A stretch of 57,776 nt of DNA from Lampropedia aestuarii (GCF_004803635.1 NZ_SSWX01000021.1:1-57776); one strand, 5' to 3'; shown: positions 47,017 through 56,900, counted from the stretch's first letter. Notes: generated by a model not told the origin, from the letters alone. Program-made: numbers and translations.

Positions 47017-47235
47017 ATGATGGAACGCAAAATACTGATCAACCGCAAAAAACTACACGCCATGATCCCACTGGCTGAGCGGACGATTTACAACATGGAG
47101 CAACGTGGTGAATTCCCTCGACGTATTGCTCTGACCAGTCGCAATGTGGCGTGGGACTTGGCTGAAATTGAGGCGTGGATTGAATTGCGCAAGCAATCGA
47201 GTATCCCCGCCCCACATTCTGAGGTCGGTGTGTAA
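47017..47235 (+). CDS. AlpA-like DNA-binding regulator
   Basis: The 72-residue protein has the AlpA/excisionase winged-helix pattern: LHAMIPLAERTIYNMEQRGEFPRRIALTSRNVAWDLAEIEAWI. AlpA-type proteins activate or direct excision of P4-like elements and plasmid modules. The first two codons are both Met (ATGATG). It lies eight bases before the likely replication initiator start, so the two are co-transcribed. It may serve as the recombination directionality factor for the island or as a regulator of rep. Confidence 0.8.
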   Translation: MMERKILINRKKLHAMIPLAERTIYNMEQRGEFPRRIALTSRNVAWDLAEIEAWIELRKQSSIPAPHSEVGV

Positions 47236-47243
47236 ACGTCATC

Positions 47244-48191
47244 GTGTTCAGTGTGAACCAAGACGCGTGCGCGGTGAATGACGCACAGGCTCAACTTGAT
47301 GCCGATGGCATTCAGCGTAGCGATTTTTTTGTCGCAGACATCCTCGATCCAGCACCAAAAAATGATGTTGCCAGCATGGAACACCCCATTTTTGCGCTAC
47401 GTGCAGGGGATATGCAGGTACGCAGGTACGAGCGCAACGGGCACACCTTAACTGTTTTGCCGGGCGCAACGGGCTGCGCAACGATCCATGACAAGGATCT
47501 TTGGATCTATTGCATTAGCCAGTTGATTGAAGCGGCAAACCGGGGTCGTGAAATTGGGCCGACAGTCCGCTTTACTGCGTTTGATTTTCTAGCTACGACC
47601 CATCGCGGTACCAGTGGGCGTGCTTATGAGCGCATGTCAGAGATGCTGCGTCGCCTTAAAGGTACCGTGGTTGAGACAAGCATTGAAACAGCAGGCCTTC
47701 GCGAGCGCAGAGGCTTCGGCTTGATAGAAGGCTGGCGAGTGATAGAGAAATCTCAAGACGCTGGTCGTATGGTGGCCGTTGAAGTGGACTTGCCCAAATG
47801 GTTGTTTCGTTCCGTCCAGGCCAAGCGAGTGCTGACCTTATCGAGCGCTTATTTTCGTCTGCGTAAACCCCTAGATCGACGTATCTATGAGCTGGCACGC
47901 AAGCACTGCGGTGAGCAGCCACGTTGGCGTATATCGTTGGCGGTATTGCATCAAAAAAGTGGCAGCATGGGGGAATTGCGTCGTTTCCGGTTTGACGTGA
48001 AGGCGCTGGCTGAGTCGGGGAACCTGCCGGACTACTTAATGGCGATTGACCTGCAGCGGGATATGGTGACGTTCTACGCCAACGGTCCTAAAGGCAAATT
48101 AGCCGAAGTGAAGGACATGCTTGCTGGTCGGCCGAACGCTTCGTTGAAGGCCCATCAGAAGGCGCACTCTGCCAGATCGAGAAGACGCTGA
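47244..48191 (+). CDS. Plasmid replication initiator (RepA/RPA family)
   Basis: The 315-residue product matches the replication initiator protein A family of broad-host plasmids: DFFVADILDPAPKNDVASMEHPIFAL near the N terminus, GCATIHDKDLWIYCISQL, ARRKH-type motif in DRRIYELARKHCG and WRISLAVLHQKSGS. Such proteins bind iterons and load the helicase. The frame begins with GTG at 47244 (a second GTG at 47253); the N-terminal part matches the family so the long form is likely. Iterons and DnaA boxes lie just downstream. Its presence in a chromosomal island shows a plasmid origin. Confidence 0.87.
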   Translation: MFSVNQDACAVNDAQAQLDADGIQRSDFFVADILDPAPKNDVASMEHPIFALRAGDMQVRRYERNGHTLTVLPGATGCATIHDKDLWIYCISQLIEAANRGREIGPTVRFTAFDFLATTHRGTSGRAYERMSEMLRRLKGTVVETSIETAGLRERRGFGLIEGWRVIEKSQDAGRMVAVEVDLPKWLFRSVQAKRVLTLSSAYFRLRKPLDRRIYELARKHCGEQPRWRISLAVLHQKSGSMGELRRFRFDVKALAESGNLPDYLMAIDLQRDMVTFYANGPKGKLAEVKDMLAGRPNASLKAHQKAHSARSRRR

Positions 48192-48239
48192 CGCTCCTGT
48201 GATTGCTTGACGGAAACTCAAGAAGGTTTGTTTTGAGAC

Positions 48240-48248
48240 TGTGGATAA
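48240..48248 (+). promoter_or_regulatory. DnaA box in the rep downstream region
   Basis: TGTGGATAA is a perfect DnaA box (TTATCCACA on the other strand). A near match, TGTGGATAG, lies at 48295-48303 between the iterons. Confidence 0.75.
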
Positions 48249-48270
48249 GTCGAGCTGCCCTGTGAATCAC

Positions 48271-48344
48271 ATCGTGCCTTTAGGAACGCTAGCCTGTGGA
48301 TAGTATCGTGCTTTCAGGAACGCCTGTATCGTGCTTTCAGGAAC
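48271..48344 (+). repeat. Three iterons of a plasmid origin
   Basis: ATCGTGCTTTCAGGAAC occurs twice (48305-48321, 48328-48344) and the variant ATCGTGCCTTTAGGAAC at 48271-48287. Spacings are 34 and 23 bases. With the rep gene just upstream, DnaA boxes among them and an AT-rich stretch at about 48400, they form a typical iteron-type oriV. Confidence 0.85.
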
Positions 48345-48666
48345 AAAAGTTCTAGAAATCTTATATGAATCATAATCTTGCAAAACCGTAACGCGCGCGC
48401 GCGGTTTTAACTAATATATATATTTAACGTGATGGTGCCGCTGACCTCTGCGTAGCTTGAGGCAAGGCAGAGGCTTATTCCTCGTGCTGCCACGGGTGAA
48501 CGCCGCAAGTGAAGCGGGGCCTGAATGTTTAGAGTGCTGGTGAACAGGATCCGGATTGCGTAAGAAAAAAGCGGCACCAAAAAGGAGGAAAGCGGTCAGC
48601 GCCTGGGATCTAGTCTGCAGCTGCCTAAACCCCTTTTAGGCATTGCTCCTATGCCTGAGAAACGTT

Positions 48667-48798
48667 GGCCCCCAATGTACGGATGGAGCCCTTGGTGCGA
48701 GGTTCAGCCTGCAGCTTGTGCCTCTTTTCCCGCTCAAAAAGCTTGCGTCAGAGAATGTGGGCGACGTGTCTTGATTATTTTTCCGTACATTGGGGGCC
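48667..48798. repeat. 132-bp segment bounded by a perfect 17-bp inverted repeat
   Basis: GGCCCCCAATGTACGGA (48667-48683) and its exact reverse complement TCCGTACATTGGGGGCC (48782-48798) flank 98 bases without a gene. It could be a small transposable unit, a recombination site or a partition/cruciform site of the replicon. Confidence 0.8.
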
Positions 48799-48960
48799 GC
48801 TATGTCTGTGCTGTCAGTTAGGGGGAAAAGCAGCTTTGTTAGAGATGTGCTTGTGTAGGCTTGTTGGGCACCTCAGTTTTCTATCGGTATGACAAGCCTT
48901 GCGAGTCGCAGTGTCAGAAAGTGCAGAGGACAATTGAATAACGGGTGTTTTCCATTTGAT

Positions 48961-49060
48961 GTACGCGATTAAGTGCGATTTAACGCGATTAAATGCGATG
49001 AAACGCGAGGATTCGCGAATAAACGCGAACAAACGCGAACAAACGCGATTTTTCGCAATT
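48961..49060. repeat. 10-bp helically phased GCGA repeat array
   Basis: GCGA recurs at exactly 10-base steps from 48965 to 49045 (nine times), and a tenth unit at 49055 reads GCAA. The loose consensus is AAACGCGATT. A 10-base period puts each unit on the same face of the helix, next to the oriT, as in sites wrapped by oriT- or partition-binding proteins. Confidence 0.9.
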
Positions 49061-49107
49061 TGTGCACTGACAGGTAGTTGTTTGCACATGATCGCGTGTG
49101 ATTAAAC

Positions 49108-49220
49108 GGCAAGATGTGTGTTGTACCGGTACGGGCATCGCCCGAACCTGTGCATCACCGGCCTTATTCGCTTCGCTCAACGTGCTTCTTGCTCTGCGAG
49201 GCTGACAGTCGCTACCGCGA
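49108..49220 (+). other. IncP-like origin of transfer (oriT)
   Basis: In the orientation of traJ the sequence matches the RP4 oriT layout as I recall it: CTTATTCG (49163-49170), GCTCAACG, GCTCTGCGAGGCTG (49191-49204) and GCTACCGC before the traJ start. Upstream, CAAGATGTGTG (49110-49120) occupies the place of the RP4 nic region CAGGATAGGTG, and CGGGC-ATC-GCCCG gives the inverted repeat bound by TraJ. The nick should be on the minus strand at ATCTTG. The relaxase gene is absent. Confidence 0.82.
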
Positions 49221-49248
49221 CGAACATATTTCAATAAAGGATGAACCT

Positions 49249-49629
49249 ATGGATGAAAGTGATCTAGCAGGCACCAGAAGGCGTGAAGGAAGGCCGCGCA
49301 GCCATCGGATAGAGGTGTGGGTCACGCAAGATGAGAAAGCCACGATAGCGCAGTCAGCTGTCAATGCAGGGATGAAAGAGTCAGCCTTCTTACGAGCCCT
49401 TGGTCTTAATGTGCGAGTGCGATCCGTGCTGGATCTAGAAGCCGCAACCGAACTGTCTAAAGTGAATGGGGATTTAGGCCGGGTCGCAGGGTTGCTGAAA
49501 CTATGGCTGGCAGAAAAGCGAGGGGTGGGAGATGCACCAGCTGCGGTTGGGTCAATGATGGATGATTTTCGGATGCTGCAAAAACAGATGCGCGATTTGA
49601 TTCACGTAGCGATACGCGGTCGGAAATAA
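49249..49629 (+). CDS. traJ: Relaxosome accessory protein TraJ
   Basis: The 126-residue protein resembles IncP TraJ (about the same length), the oriT-binding protein that recruits the TraI relaxase. It has a ribbon-helix-helix-like start, RIEVWVTQDEKATIAQSAVNAGMKESAFLRALGL, in which the short strand and two helices should contact the oriT inverted repeat. AAAGG lies eight bases before the ATG at 49249; a longer frame from 49114 would read through the oriT and is rejected. In IncP plasmids traI follows traJ, but here a resolvase gene on the same strand follows after 185 bases. It can only function with a relaxase supplied in trans. Confidence 0.85.
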   Translation: MDESDLAGTRRREGRPRSHRIEVWVTQDEKATIAQSAVNAGMKESAFLRALGLNVRVRSVLDLEAATELSKVNGDLGRVAGLLKLWLAEKRGVGDAPAAVGSMMDDFRMLQKQMRDLIHVAIRGRK

Positions 49630-49814
49630 CGAGCAAAGCCAAGAAGTGGCTGTGGCAACGCAGGCTGCGAGTGATCCTTAGGTGGCGGAGCAAGGGTCGA
49701 ACTGTTCAAAAAACGGTGGTTTTCTGGACAGATGAAAACACTGCGCTTTCCGTCGTGAAAGTTGCCTATGGGTGTTAATATAGGCATCAATTTTTCAATG
49801 TCCTGGTTTTGTCC

Positions 49815-50384
49815 ATGAATCAACGCATTGGGTACGCTCGCGTATCAACTGACGATCAGCACCTAGACCTGCAGCGCGACGCGCTCCAACTGGCTGGATG
49901 TGGCGTTATCTACGAAGAAGCGGCTAGTGGCAAGAACACGGCTCGACCAGAGCTTGAACAGTGTCGCAAGGCGCTTCGGGCAGGCGATACCCTAGTGGTT
50001 TGGCGGCTAGATCGTCTCGGGCGCAGCCTACCCGACCTGGTGCAGGTCGTTACCGACCTTGAACGTCGTGGCGTCGGGTTTGAAAGTTTGACAGAAAAGA
50101 TCGAAACCGGCAGCGCGGCGGGCAAGCTGATCTTTCATGTGTTTGCAGCGCTGGCTGACTTCGAGCGCGGCTTAATCCGTGAACGGACTCAGGCTGGTTT
50201 GGCCGCAGCGCGTGCACGAGGTCGAGCGGGAGGTCGAAAACCCAAGTTGACTGATAAAGATGTACGCGAGATTAAAGCGCTTTTACGTGATCCAGAAATT
50301 CGAGTGGCAGAGGTTGCTCGGCGTTATGGAGTATCGCGGACTACCTTGTATAAGCATGTTGGCGTTATCTCACCAAATACGTAA
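49815..50384 (+). CDS. Serine resolvase/invertase
   Basis: The 189-residue protein is a small serine recombinase. The nucleophile is Ser11 in IGYARVSTDDQHLDLQRDAL, followed by VWRLDRLGRSLPDLVQVV, the ADFERGLIRERTQAGLAAARARGRAGGR hinge, and a C-terminal HTH (VAEVARRYGVSRTTLYKHV). It could resolve plasmid multimers or remain from a Tn3-type transposon; no transposase or terminal repeats are present, so a plasmid multimer-resolution role fits better. A TTG at 49809 is a less likely start. Its target site is presumably in the 185 bases upstream, but I could not define subsites. Confidence 0.9.
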   Translation: MNQRIGYARVSTDDQHLDLQRDALQLAGCGVIYEEAASGKNTARPELEQCRKALRAGDTLVVWRLDRLGRSLPDLVQVVTDLERRGVGFESLTEKIETGSAAGKLIFHVFAALADFERGLIRERTQAGLAAARARGRAGGRKPKLTDKDVREIKALLRDPEIRVAEVARRYGVSRTTLYKHVGVISPNT

Positions 50385-50527
50385 GCGTCGTTAAGACATC
50401 TAATGCGATTAGTAAGTGAATATGCTTCTTTGCTTTTAATTGGATGCCAACTTTTATTGGAAGATCACTGCGCATCGCAAATTGATGTCATGCAAGCCAA
50501 AACCGAATATAAATAGAGAATTCCTGA

Positions 50528-52573
50528 ATGTCTAAGTTAGCTGATCTCATCTGGAAAAACGCCGAGCTGCTGCGCGGCGCGTACAAGGAAAACGAATACC
50601 GCAAGGTCATCCTGCCCTTCACCATCCTGCGCCGTCTCGATTGCGTGTTGCAACCCACTCGCGAAGCGGTGCGAGCGCGCTATGCCGCCGTGCACGGCAA
50701 GGGCTACGACCTGGACAAGATGCTGACTCCTGTCAGCGGCTACCCGTTCTTCAACACGTCCAAATTCACCCTGCCCAACATCGCGGAGACACCCGACGAC
50801 GTGCGCGACAACCTCGAAGCCCTGATTAACGGTTTCTCGCAGAACGTGCGCGATATTTTTGACAAATTCGGCTTCACTGCCACCCTGGACAAGCTGGCTG
50901 AAAAGAACCGCCTCTATCTTGTCGTGCAGCGCTTCGCGGAAACCGACCTCGACCCGCAGAAGGTAACCAACCACGATATGGGGCAGGCGTTTGAAGAATT
51001 GCTACGCAAGTTCAACGACGTGTCACCTGCCGGTGAGCAGTACACCCCGCGCGACGTGATTGAACTCATGGTTACGCTGCTGTTCAACGGTGACGACGAT
51101 ATCCTGTCCGTGCCCGGCGTGGTGCGCACCATGTACGACCCCACGGCAGGCACCGGTGGCATCCTGAGTGTGGCCGAAGAGCATCTGCGCAAGTTCAATG
51201 ACCGTGCTACCTTGAAGTTATTCGGTCAGGAGCTGGAAGACGAAACCTACGCCATTTGCAAGGCGGACATGTTGATTCGTGGACAAGACCCGGCCAACAT
51301 CGAGAACGGCGACACGCTTGAAATTGACAAGCACTTTGGTAAAACTTTCGAGTACCAAGCGGCCAACCCGCCTTATGGCGTGGAATGGAAGCCTGCCGAA
51401 TTCGCCGTTAAGAAAGAGCACGCCAAGGGTGCGGCTGGGCGCTTCGGTCCCGGCCTGCCCGCCATCCGCGATGGACAAATGCTGTTTTCTCTGCACCTGC
51501 TGTCCAAGATGCAGCCCGTGGTGGCAGGCAAGGGTGGTGGTCGCATCGGCGTGGTTCACAACGGTTCGCCACTATTCACCGGAGACGCTGGCAGTGGCGA
51601 AAGCGAAATCCGCCGCCACATCTTAGAGCACGACTACCTCGATTGCATCGTGGCGCTGCCCACGGACATGTTCTACAACACCAACATCACCACTTACTTG
51701 TGGTTCATGACGAATCGCAAGAGCGCCGAACGCAAGGGCAAGGTGCTGCTGATCGACGCCAGCGCCATGAGCACGCTGATGAAGAAGAACCTGGGCAAGA
51801 AGCGCCGCGAGTTCACGCCCGATTGCGTGGAGCGCATCGCCAAGGCGTATGCCGAGTTCAAATCCGTGGAATGGCATGAAAACCCCGAAGACAAAACCGG
51901 GCGCGTGCTCAAAGCTAAGGTGTTCGAGCGTGAGCACTTTTTCTACCGTAAAGTTACTATTGAACGTCCCCTGCGCACGCGCTTCCAAGCTAGTGAACAC
52001 GGTTTGAAGATTCTGGGCTACGACACGGCCTTTGGCAAACTGTCTCAAGAGCAAAAAGACCTGTTGACCCAGACCATCCAAGGTATGGATGCTCAGGCCA
52101 CATATATGGATGCCGATTCGTTCCGGACAGCGCTGCATGCCTCTGCCAGCGTGGTTGCTGAGACAAACAAATTTACTGGTAAAGCTGCCAAGCTATCTAC
52201 CAAATCTGTGGAACTGGCACGCAAGTACCTGGGTACCAAGGACAAGAACGCCGAGCCCACAACCAACGAAAAGGGCGACATCCTGAGCGATTCCGAATTG
52301 CGCGATGCCGAGTACGTGCCGTTCAACGATGACATTGAGGCGTACTTCGAAAGCGAGGTACGCCCGCACTGGCCGGATGCGTGGATTAACCACGACGTGA
52401 AGGACGCCAAGGACGAAAAAACCGGCGTGGTGGGCACCGAAATCAACTTCAACCGCGAGTTCTACGTGTACACGCCCCCGCGCAGCCGCGAGGCCATTGC
52501 GGCGGACATCGAGGCCAAGGAGCACAAGTTTATGGAGCTGCTGCGCGGCATCAAGGGCGAGGTACGCCCATGA
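50528..52573 (+). CDS. hsdM: Type I restriction-modification methyltransferase subunit
   Basis: The 681-residue protein methylates adenine as part of HsdM2S. It has the N-terminal helical domain of HsdM (LADLIWKNAELLRGAYKENEYRKVILPFTILRRLDC), the SAM-binding motif DPTAGTGGIL (about 204), and the catalytic NPPYG (about 279). It is longer than the roughly 500-residue short forms, with an extended C terminus. The hsdS start overlaps its stop (ATGA). A resolvase lies upstream, and the gap of 143 bases probably holds the promoter. Confidence 0.95.
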   Translation: MSKLADLIWKNAELLRGAYKENEYRKVILPFTILRRLDCVLQPTREAVRARYAAVHGKGYDLDKMLTPVSGYPFFNTSKFTLPNIAETPDDVRDNLEALINGFSQNVRDIFDKFGFTATLDKLAEKNRLYLVVQRFAETDLDPQKVTNHDMGQAFEELLRKFNDVSPAGEQYTPRDVIELMVTLLFNGDDDILSVPGVVRTMYDPTAGTGGILSVAEEHLRKFNDRATLKLFGQELEDETYAICKADMLIRGQDPANIENGDTLEIDKHFGKTFEYQAANPPYGVEWKPAEFAVKKEHAKGAAGRFGPGLPAIRDGQMLFSLHLLSKMQPVVAGKGGGRIGVVHNGSPLFTGDAGSGESEIRRHILEHDYLDCIVALPTDMFYNTNITTYLWFMTNRKSAERKGKVLLIDASAMSTLMKKNLGKKRREFTPDCVERIAKAYAEFKSVEWHENPEDKTGRVLKAKVFEREHFFYRKVTIERPLRTRFQASEHGLKILGYDTAFGKLSQEQKDLLTQTIQGMDAQATYMDADSFRTALHASASVVAETNKFTGKAAKLSTKSVELARKYLGTKDKNAEPTTNEKGDILSDSELRDAEYVPFNDDIEAYFESEVRPHWPDAWINHDVKDAKDEKTGVVGTEINFNREFYVYTPPRSREAIAADIEAKEHKFMELLRGIKGEVRP

Positions 52574-53877
52574 AGCCATATGTGAGCTACAAGCCTTCGG
52601 GCGTGCCTTGGCTGGGGGAAGTTCCGGCGCATTGGCAGGTTGAGAAAGTGAAGTTTCAAGCGCGCCTACGCGGGGAGAAAGCCGTGGGCACCAATGGTGC
52701 GCGTTATGTCGGCATGGAGCATGTCTTGCCCAAAGTCGGCAAGTTCAACCCTGTGGTTGACGGCACCCAGGAAGAGGCGGAAAGCACCGTCAATGTGTTT
52801 TCCAAGGGGGATGTACTTTTTGGGAAGCTGCGTCCGTATTTGGCGAAATGCGTTGTAGCAGACACAGATGGCGTGTGTTCCAGTGAATTTTTGGTGCTCG
52901 CCCCATCGGATGAAGTCGTGCCTGCGTACTTGAATGCGACCATGTTGATGCAGGAGTTCATTGATGCAGTGGATGCGTCCACCTATGGTGCCAAGATGCC
53001 CCGCGCTGATTGGGGGTTCATCGGACAACAGCGTTTGCCACTGCCTCCACCCGACGAACAGCAAGCTATTGCCGACTACCTCGATGCCGAAACCGCCCGC
53101 ATCGACACCCTGATTTATGAGAAGGATGAGCTGATCGGGTTGTTGCGGGAGTGGCGGCAATCGGTGATTGCGGAAGCTGTTACCAAGGGATTGGACAAAA
53201 GCGTAGCCACAAAGCCATCTGGGGTTCCGTGGCTGGGAGATGTGCCGAAACACTGGGTTGGAAAGCGGCTGCGCGATTGTGTGGAAGGTTGTTCCAACGG
53301 CGTGTGGGGTGATGAGCCCGACGGAGGTGACGACGACATTCCAGTCATTCGTGTGGCTGACTTTGACCGGAATCGTAGGCAAGTTGTTGACTATGAAACT
53401 CTTCGAAAGGTAGACAGCAGCCAGCGTGGGAGTCGGGGACTGCGTCCTGGCGATATGCTGATGGAGAAGTCGGGCGGCGGGGAGCAGCAGCCAGTTGGTA
53501 TGGTTGTTTCTTATTTCGGACCAGAAGGCGCAGTTTGCTCCAATTTTGTTGCCCGCATGCGTAGCCGTGAGGGTGTCGTACCCAGGTTCATGGTGTATCT
53601 CCATGCTTATCTGTATGCGTCACGGGTGAGCAACATCAGTGTCAAACAGACCACCGGCATCCAGAATCTGGATTCAACGGCCTACCTTTCCGAAGCGTGT
53701 TTTGTTCCGCCGCATGACGAGCAGCAAGCCATTGCCGACTACCTTGATGCCGAAGCAGTCAAGATTGATGACCTCATTGACCACACCCACGACGAAATCA
53801 CGCTTCTGAAAGAACTGCGCGCCGCGACCATTGCGGATGCGGTGTTGGGCCGTGTGGACGTGCGGGCAAAAACTTAA
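52570..53877 (+). CDS. hsdS: Type I restriction-modification specificity subunit
   Basis: The 435-residue protein has two target recognition domains, each followed by a conserved helix. The halves are visible as internal repeats: KPSGVPWLGEVPAHW (about residue 8) and KPSGVPWLGDVPKHW (about 214), and PDEQQAIADYLDAE (about 163) against HDEQQAIADYLDAE (about 383). This means a bipartite asymmetric recognition site. The two TRDs differ from each other, so the target halves differ. Such repeats allow TRD exchange by recombination. It is translationally coupled to hsdM. Confidence 0.95.
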   Translation: MKPYVSYKPSGVPWLGEVPAHWQVEKVKFQARLRGEKAVGTNGARYVGMEHVLPKVGKFNPVVDGTQEEAESTVNVFSKGDVLFGKLRPYLAKCVVADTDGVCSSEFLVLAPSDEVVPAYLNATMLMQEFIDAVDASTYGAKMPRADWGFIGQQRLPLPPPDEQQAIADYLDAETARIDTLIYEKDELIGLLREWRQSVIAEAVTKGLDKSVATKPSGVPWLGDVPKHWVGKRLRDCVEGCSNGVWGDEPDGGDDDIPVIRVADFDRNRRQVVDYETLRKVDSSQRGSRGLRPGDMLMEKSGGGEQQPVGMVVSYFGPEGAVCSNFVARMRSREGVVPRFMVYLHAYLYASRVSNISVKQTTGIQNLDSTAYLSEACFVPPHDEQQAIADYLDAEAVKIDDLIDHTHDEITLLKELRAATIADAVLGRVDVRAKT

Positions 53878-53960
53878 AGCAATAGCTGTTGGCGCTTTCC
53901 ACATAAGCGCCAGCGACCAATTTGACTCATAAAAATTCAACACATACGAGAGACACTCCC

Positions 53961-56900
53961 ATGGCAGCCATCCACACCGAAGAGCAGTTTGAAGATGAGA
54001 TTTGCGAAGTTCTGAAAGCTCAAGGCTGGCTGGTGGATGGGCCTTTGCCGTTCCAGAAGGGTTTTGCGTATGACAAGGGTTATGACCGCCGCGCGGCGCT
54101 GTACCCCGAGGATGCGATTGCCTGGGTGAAGGACACACAACCCGATGCCTGGGAGAAGTTCGCCAAGAACCACGCGAAGAACCCTGAGGCGGTGTTCATC
54201 CAGCGGCTGGCGGAAGAGCTGGACAAGGACCGCCCGACCATCAAGAAGGAAACCCCGCAGCTCTGGGGCACGCTATACGTACTGCGCAAGGGCTTCAAGG
54301 ACATCAACGCCACGTTCAAGATGGCGCAGTTCGCGCCCAGCAACCGGCAGAACCCGACAACTTGGGAGCACTACAAGAAGAACCGCCTGCGCGTCGTGCG
54401 TCAACTGCATTACTCGCTGCACAACCAGTTGTGCATCGACTTCGTGCTGTTCCTTAATGGCCTGCCCCTGGCAACCATCGAGCTGAAAACCGACACCACG
54501 CAGAACATCGAAGACGCGGTGCGGCAGTACAAGTACGACCGCAACCCGGTGGACGTGGCAACGAAGCAGCCCGAGCCTTTGCTGTCGTTTGGCAAGCGGG
54601 CGTTGGTGCACTTCGCCGTGAGCACCGACGAGGTGCAGATGGCGACCAGGCTCGCGGGCGCGGCCACGCGCTTTTTACCCTTCAACCGTGGCAACCCTGA
54701 TGGCATGGGCGGCGCAGGGGCGGGCAACCCGCCCGACGACGCCTTGGGCTATTCCACTGGCTACCTGTGGCACGAGGTGTTCCAGCGCGATGCGTGGCTG
54801 GCGGTGGTGGGCAAGTTCCTGTCGGTGGAGGTGTCTGAGTCCAAGGACGCCAAGGGCAAGAAGGTGTTCAGCACGTCGCTCTTGTTCCCGCGCTACCACC
54901 AGTGGGATGCGGTCAACAAGCTGCTGCATGCCACCCTGGCCGAAGGCGTGGGGCAGACCTATCTGGTGCAGCACTCGGCGGGGTCGGGCAAGTCCAACAC
55001 CATCGGATGGCTGGCGCACCGCCTGGCGTCCCTGCACGACGCCAAGGGCCAGAAGGTGTACAGCAGCGTGATTGTGATTACCGACCGCCGGGTATTGGAC
55101 ACGCAGTTGCAGGACACCATCTACCAGTTTGACCACCAGCAAGGCGTGGTTGAAAAAATTGATGAAAACAGCACGCAATTGGCGAGCGCTTTGGACAAGG
55201 GGAAGCTCATCATCATCACCACCTTGCAGAAGTTTCCCTGGGTGTTGGACAAGGTGGGTGGCCTGGGCGACAAGCGCTTTGCGCTCATCTTGGATGAAGC
55301 CCATTCTAGCCAGGCAGGCAAGGGCGCGGTGAAGCTGCGCGAGGTGCTGACCAAGGGCAAGGCGGGTGCTGCGGGCGCGGACGCGAAAACCGATGGCGCG
55401 GCGGCGGCGGTGCCCGATGGCGACGACGATATCACTGATGAAGACGTGCTCAACACCATCATGGCATCGCGTCAGCGACCACCCAATGTGTCGTACTACG
55501 CATTCACGGCAACGCCTAAGCCCAAGACCATGGAACTGTTCGGGCGCACGGGCGCGGATGGAACGCCCGAGCCCTTCCATGTGTATTCCATGCGCCAAGC
55601 CATCGAAGAGAAGTTCATCTTGGACGTGCTGCGTGGCTACATCACCTATGGCTTTGCGTTCAAGTTGGAGCAGGCGGGCGACGACAAGGAAGTGAAGACG
55701 GGCAAGGCCAAGGCCAAGCTGTTCCGCTACGCGCAGTTGCACCCGACCAGCATCGCCCAAAAGGTAACGGTCATCGTGGAGCACTTCCGCGAGCACGTCA
55801 TGCACCAGTTGGCCGGGCAAGCCAAGGCCATGGTGGTGTCGGATAGCCGCGTGGCGGCGGTGCGCTACAAGAAGGCATTCGACGACTACATCAAGAAGAT
55901 GAAGTACACCGACTGCAAGGCGTTGGTGGCGTATTCGGGCGAGGTAACGGACGAGGAATCCAAGGTGCTCAAAGCCAAGGAAGGCGACCTCAACGACCAC
56001 AAGGAGCACGATGACGGCATCAAGGAGGCATTCAAGACCGACACCTATCAGGTGCTGATCGTCGCGTCGAAGTTTCAGACGGGCTTTGACCAGCCCAAGC
56101 TGTGCGCCATGTACGTGGACAAGCGCTTGGACGGCGTGTTGGCGGTGCAAACCCTGTCGCGCCTGAACCGAATGTACCCCGGCAAGGAAACCACCTTTGT
56201 GCTGGATTTCCGCAACGACGCCGATGGCATCCTGAAAGCCTTCCTGCCGTTCTACCGCACGGCGAAGATGTCGGCTGTTACCGACCCCAACTTGGTCCAT
56301 ACGCTGCGCCAGAAGCTGGACGATGCTGGCATCTACTTGTGGGAAGAGGTGTTGGCCTTCGCCAAGGGCTATTTCGACCCCAAGGGCAAGCAGGCCACGA
56401 TTCAAGCGCCGTTGAAGAAGGCGCACGAGCGGTTCAAGGCGCAAACCAAGGAGGTGCAAGACCTGTTCCGTGGCGATGTCTCGTCATACATCAGCGCTTA
56501 CGACTTCCTGTCGCAACTGCGCTCCTACGACGATGCCGACCTGGAACGCCTGCATGCGTTTTGCCGCATGCTGCTGCCGCGCTTGCAGGGCAAGGCCGGC
56601 GGGGATGAAGCGCTGGATGAGTCCGTGCGGCTGGCTGGCTATAAGGTAGTCAACGAGCAAAAGCACAAACTGGACATGCAAGCGGGTACTGCAGAACCGA
56701 TGAAGCCGATGGGCACGGGTGGGGGGCAGGCCTGGGACGACCCTGAAGAAAGACTCTCCGCCATCATCAAAAAGATGAACGAAGTGTTCTCGGGCAACCT
56801 GTCAGATGCCGATTTCAAGGGCTACGCCACCACATTGATCGGCAAGATGGTGAGTGACCCCACATTGCAGGAGCAAGCGCAGGCCAACGACACGGTGGAC

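Larger units (their letters stand above)
48192..49248. other. Replication-origin and transfer-origin region without genes
   Basis: This 1-kb gap between rep and traJ has no supported gene but is full of structure: DnaA boxes and iterons (48240-48344), an AT-rich stretch (about 48400-48430, ATATATATATTTAA), a 17-bp inverted repeat pair (48667-48798), a 10-bp phased array (48961-49060) and an IncP-like oriT (49108-49220). Confidence 0.75.

Noticed and set aside
49114..49248. N-terminal extension of traJ from 49114
   Set aside because: It would translate the oriT; the ATG at 49249 has a good ribosome site and gives the normal TraJ length.
49630..50384. A Tn3-type transposon around the resolvase
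   Set aside because: No transposase gene and no 38-base terminal repeats were seen nearby; a plasmid resolution role is simpler.
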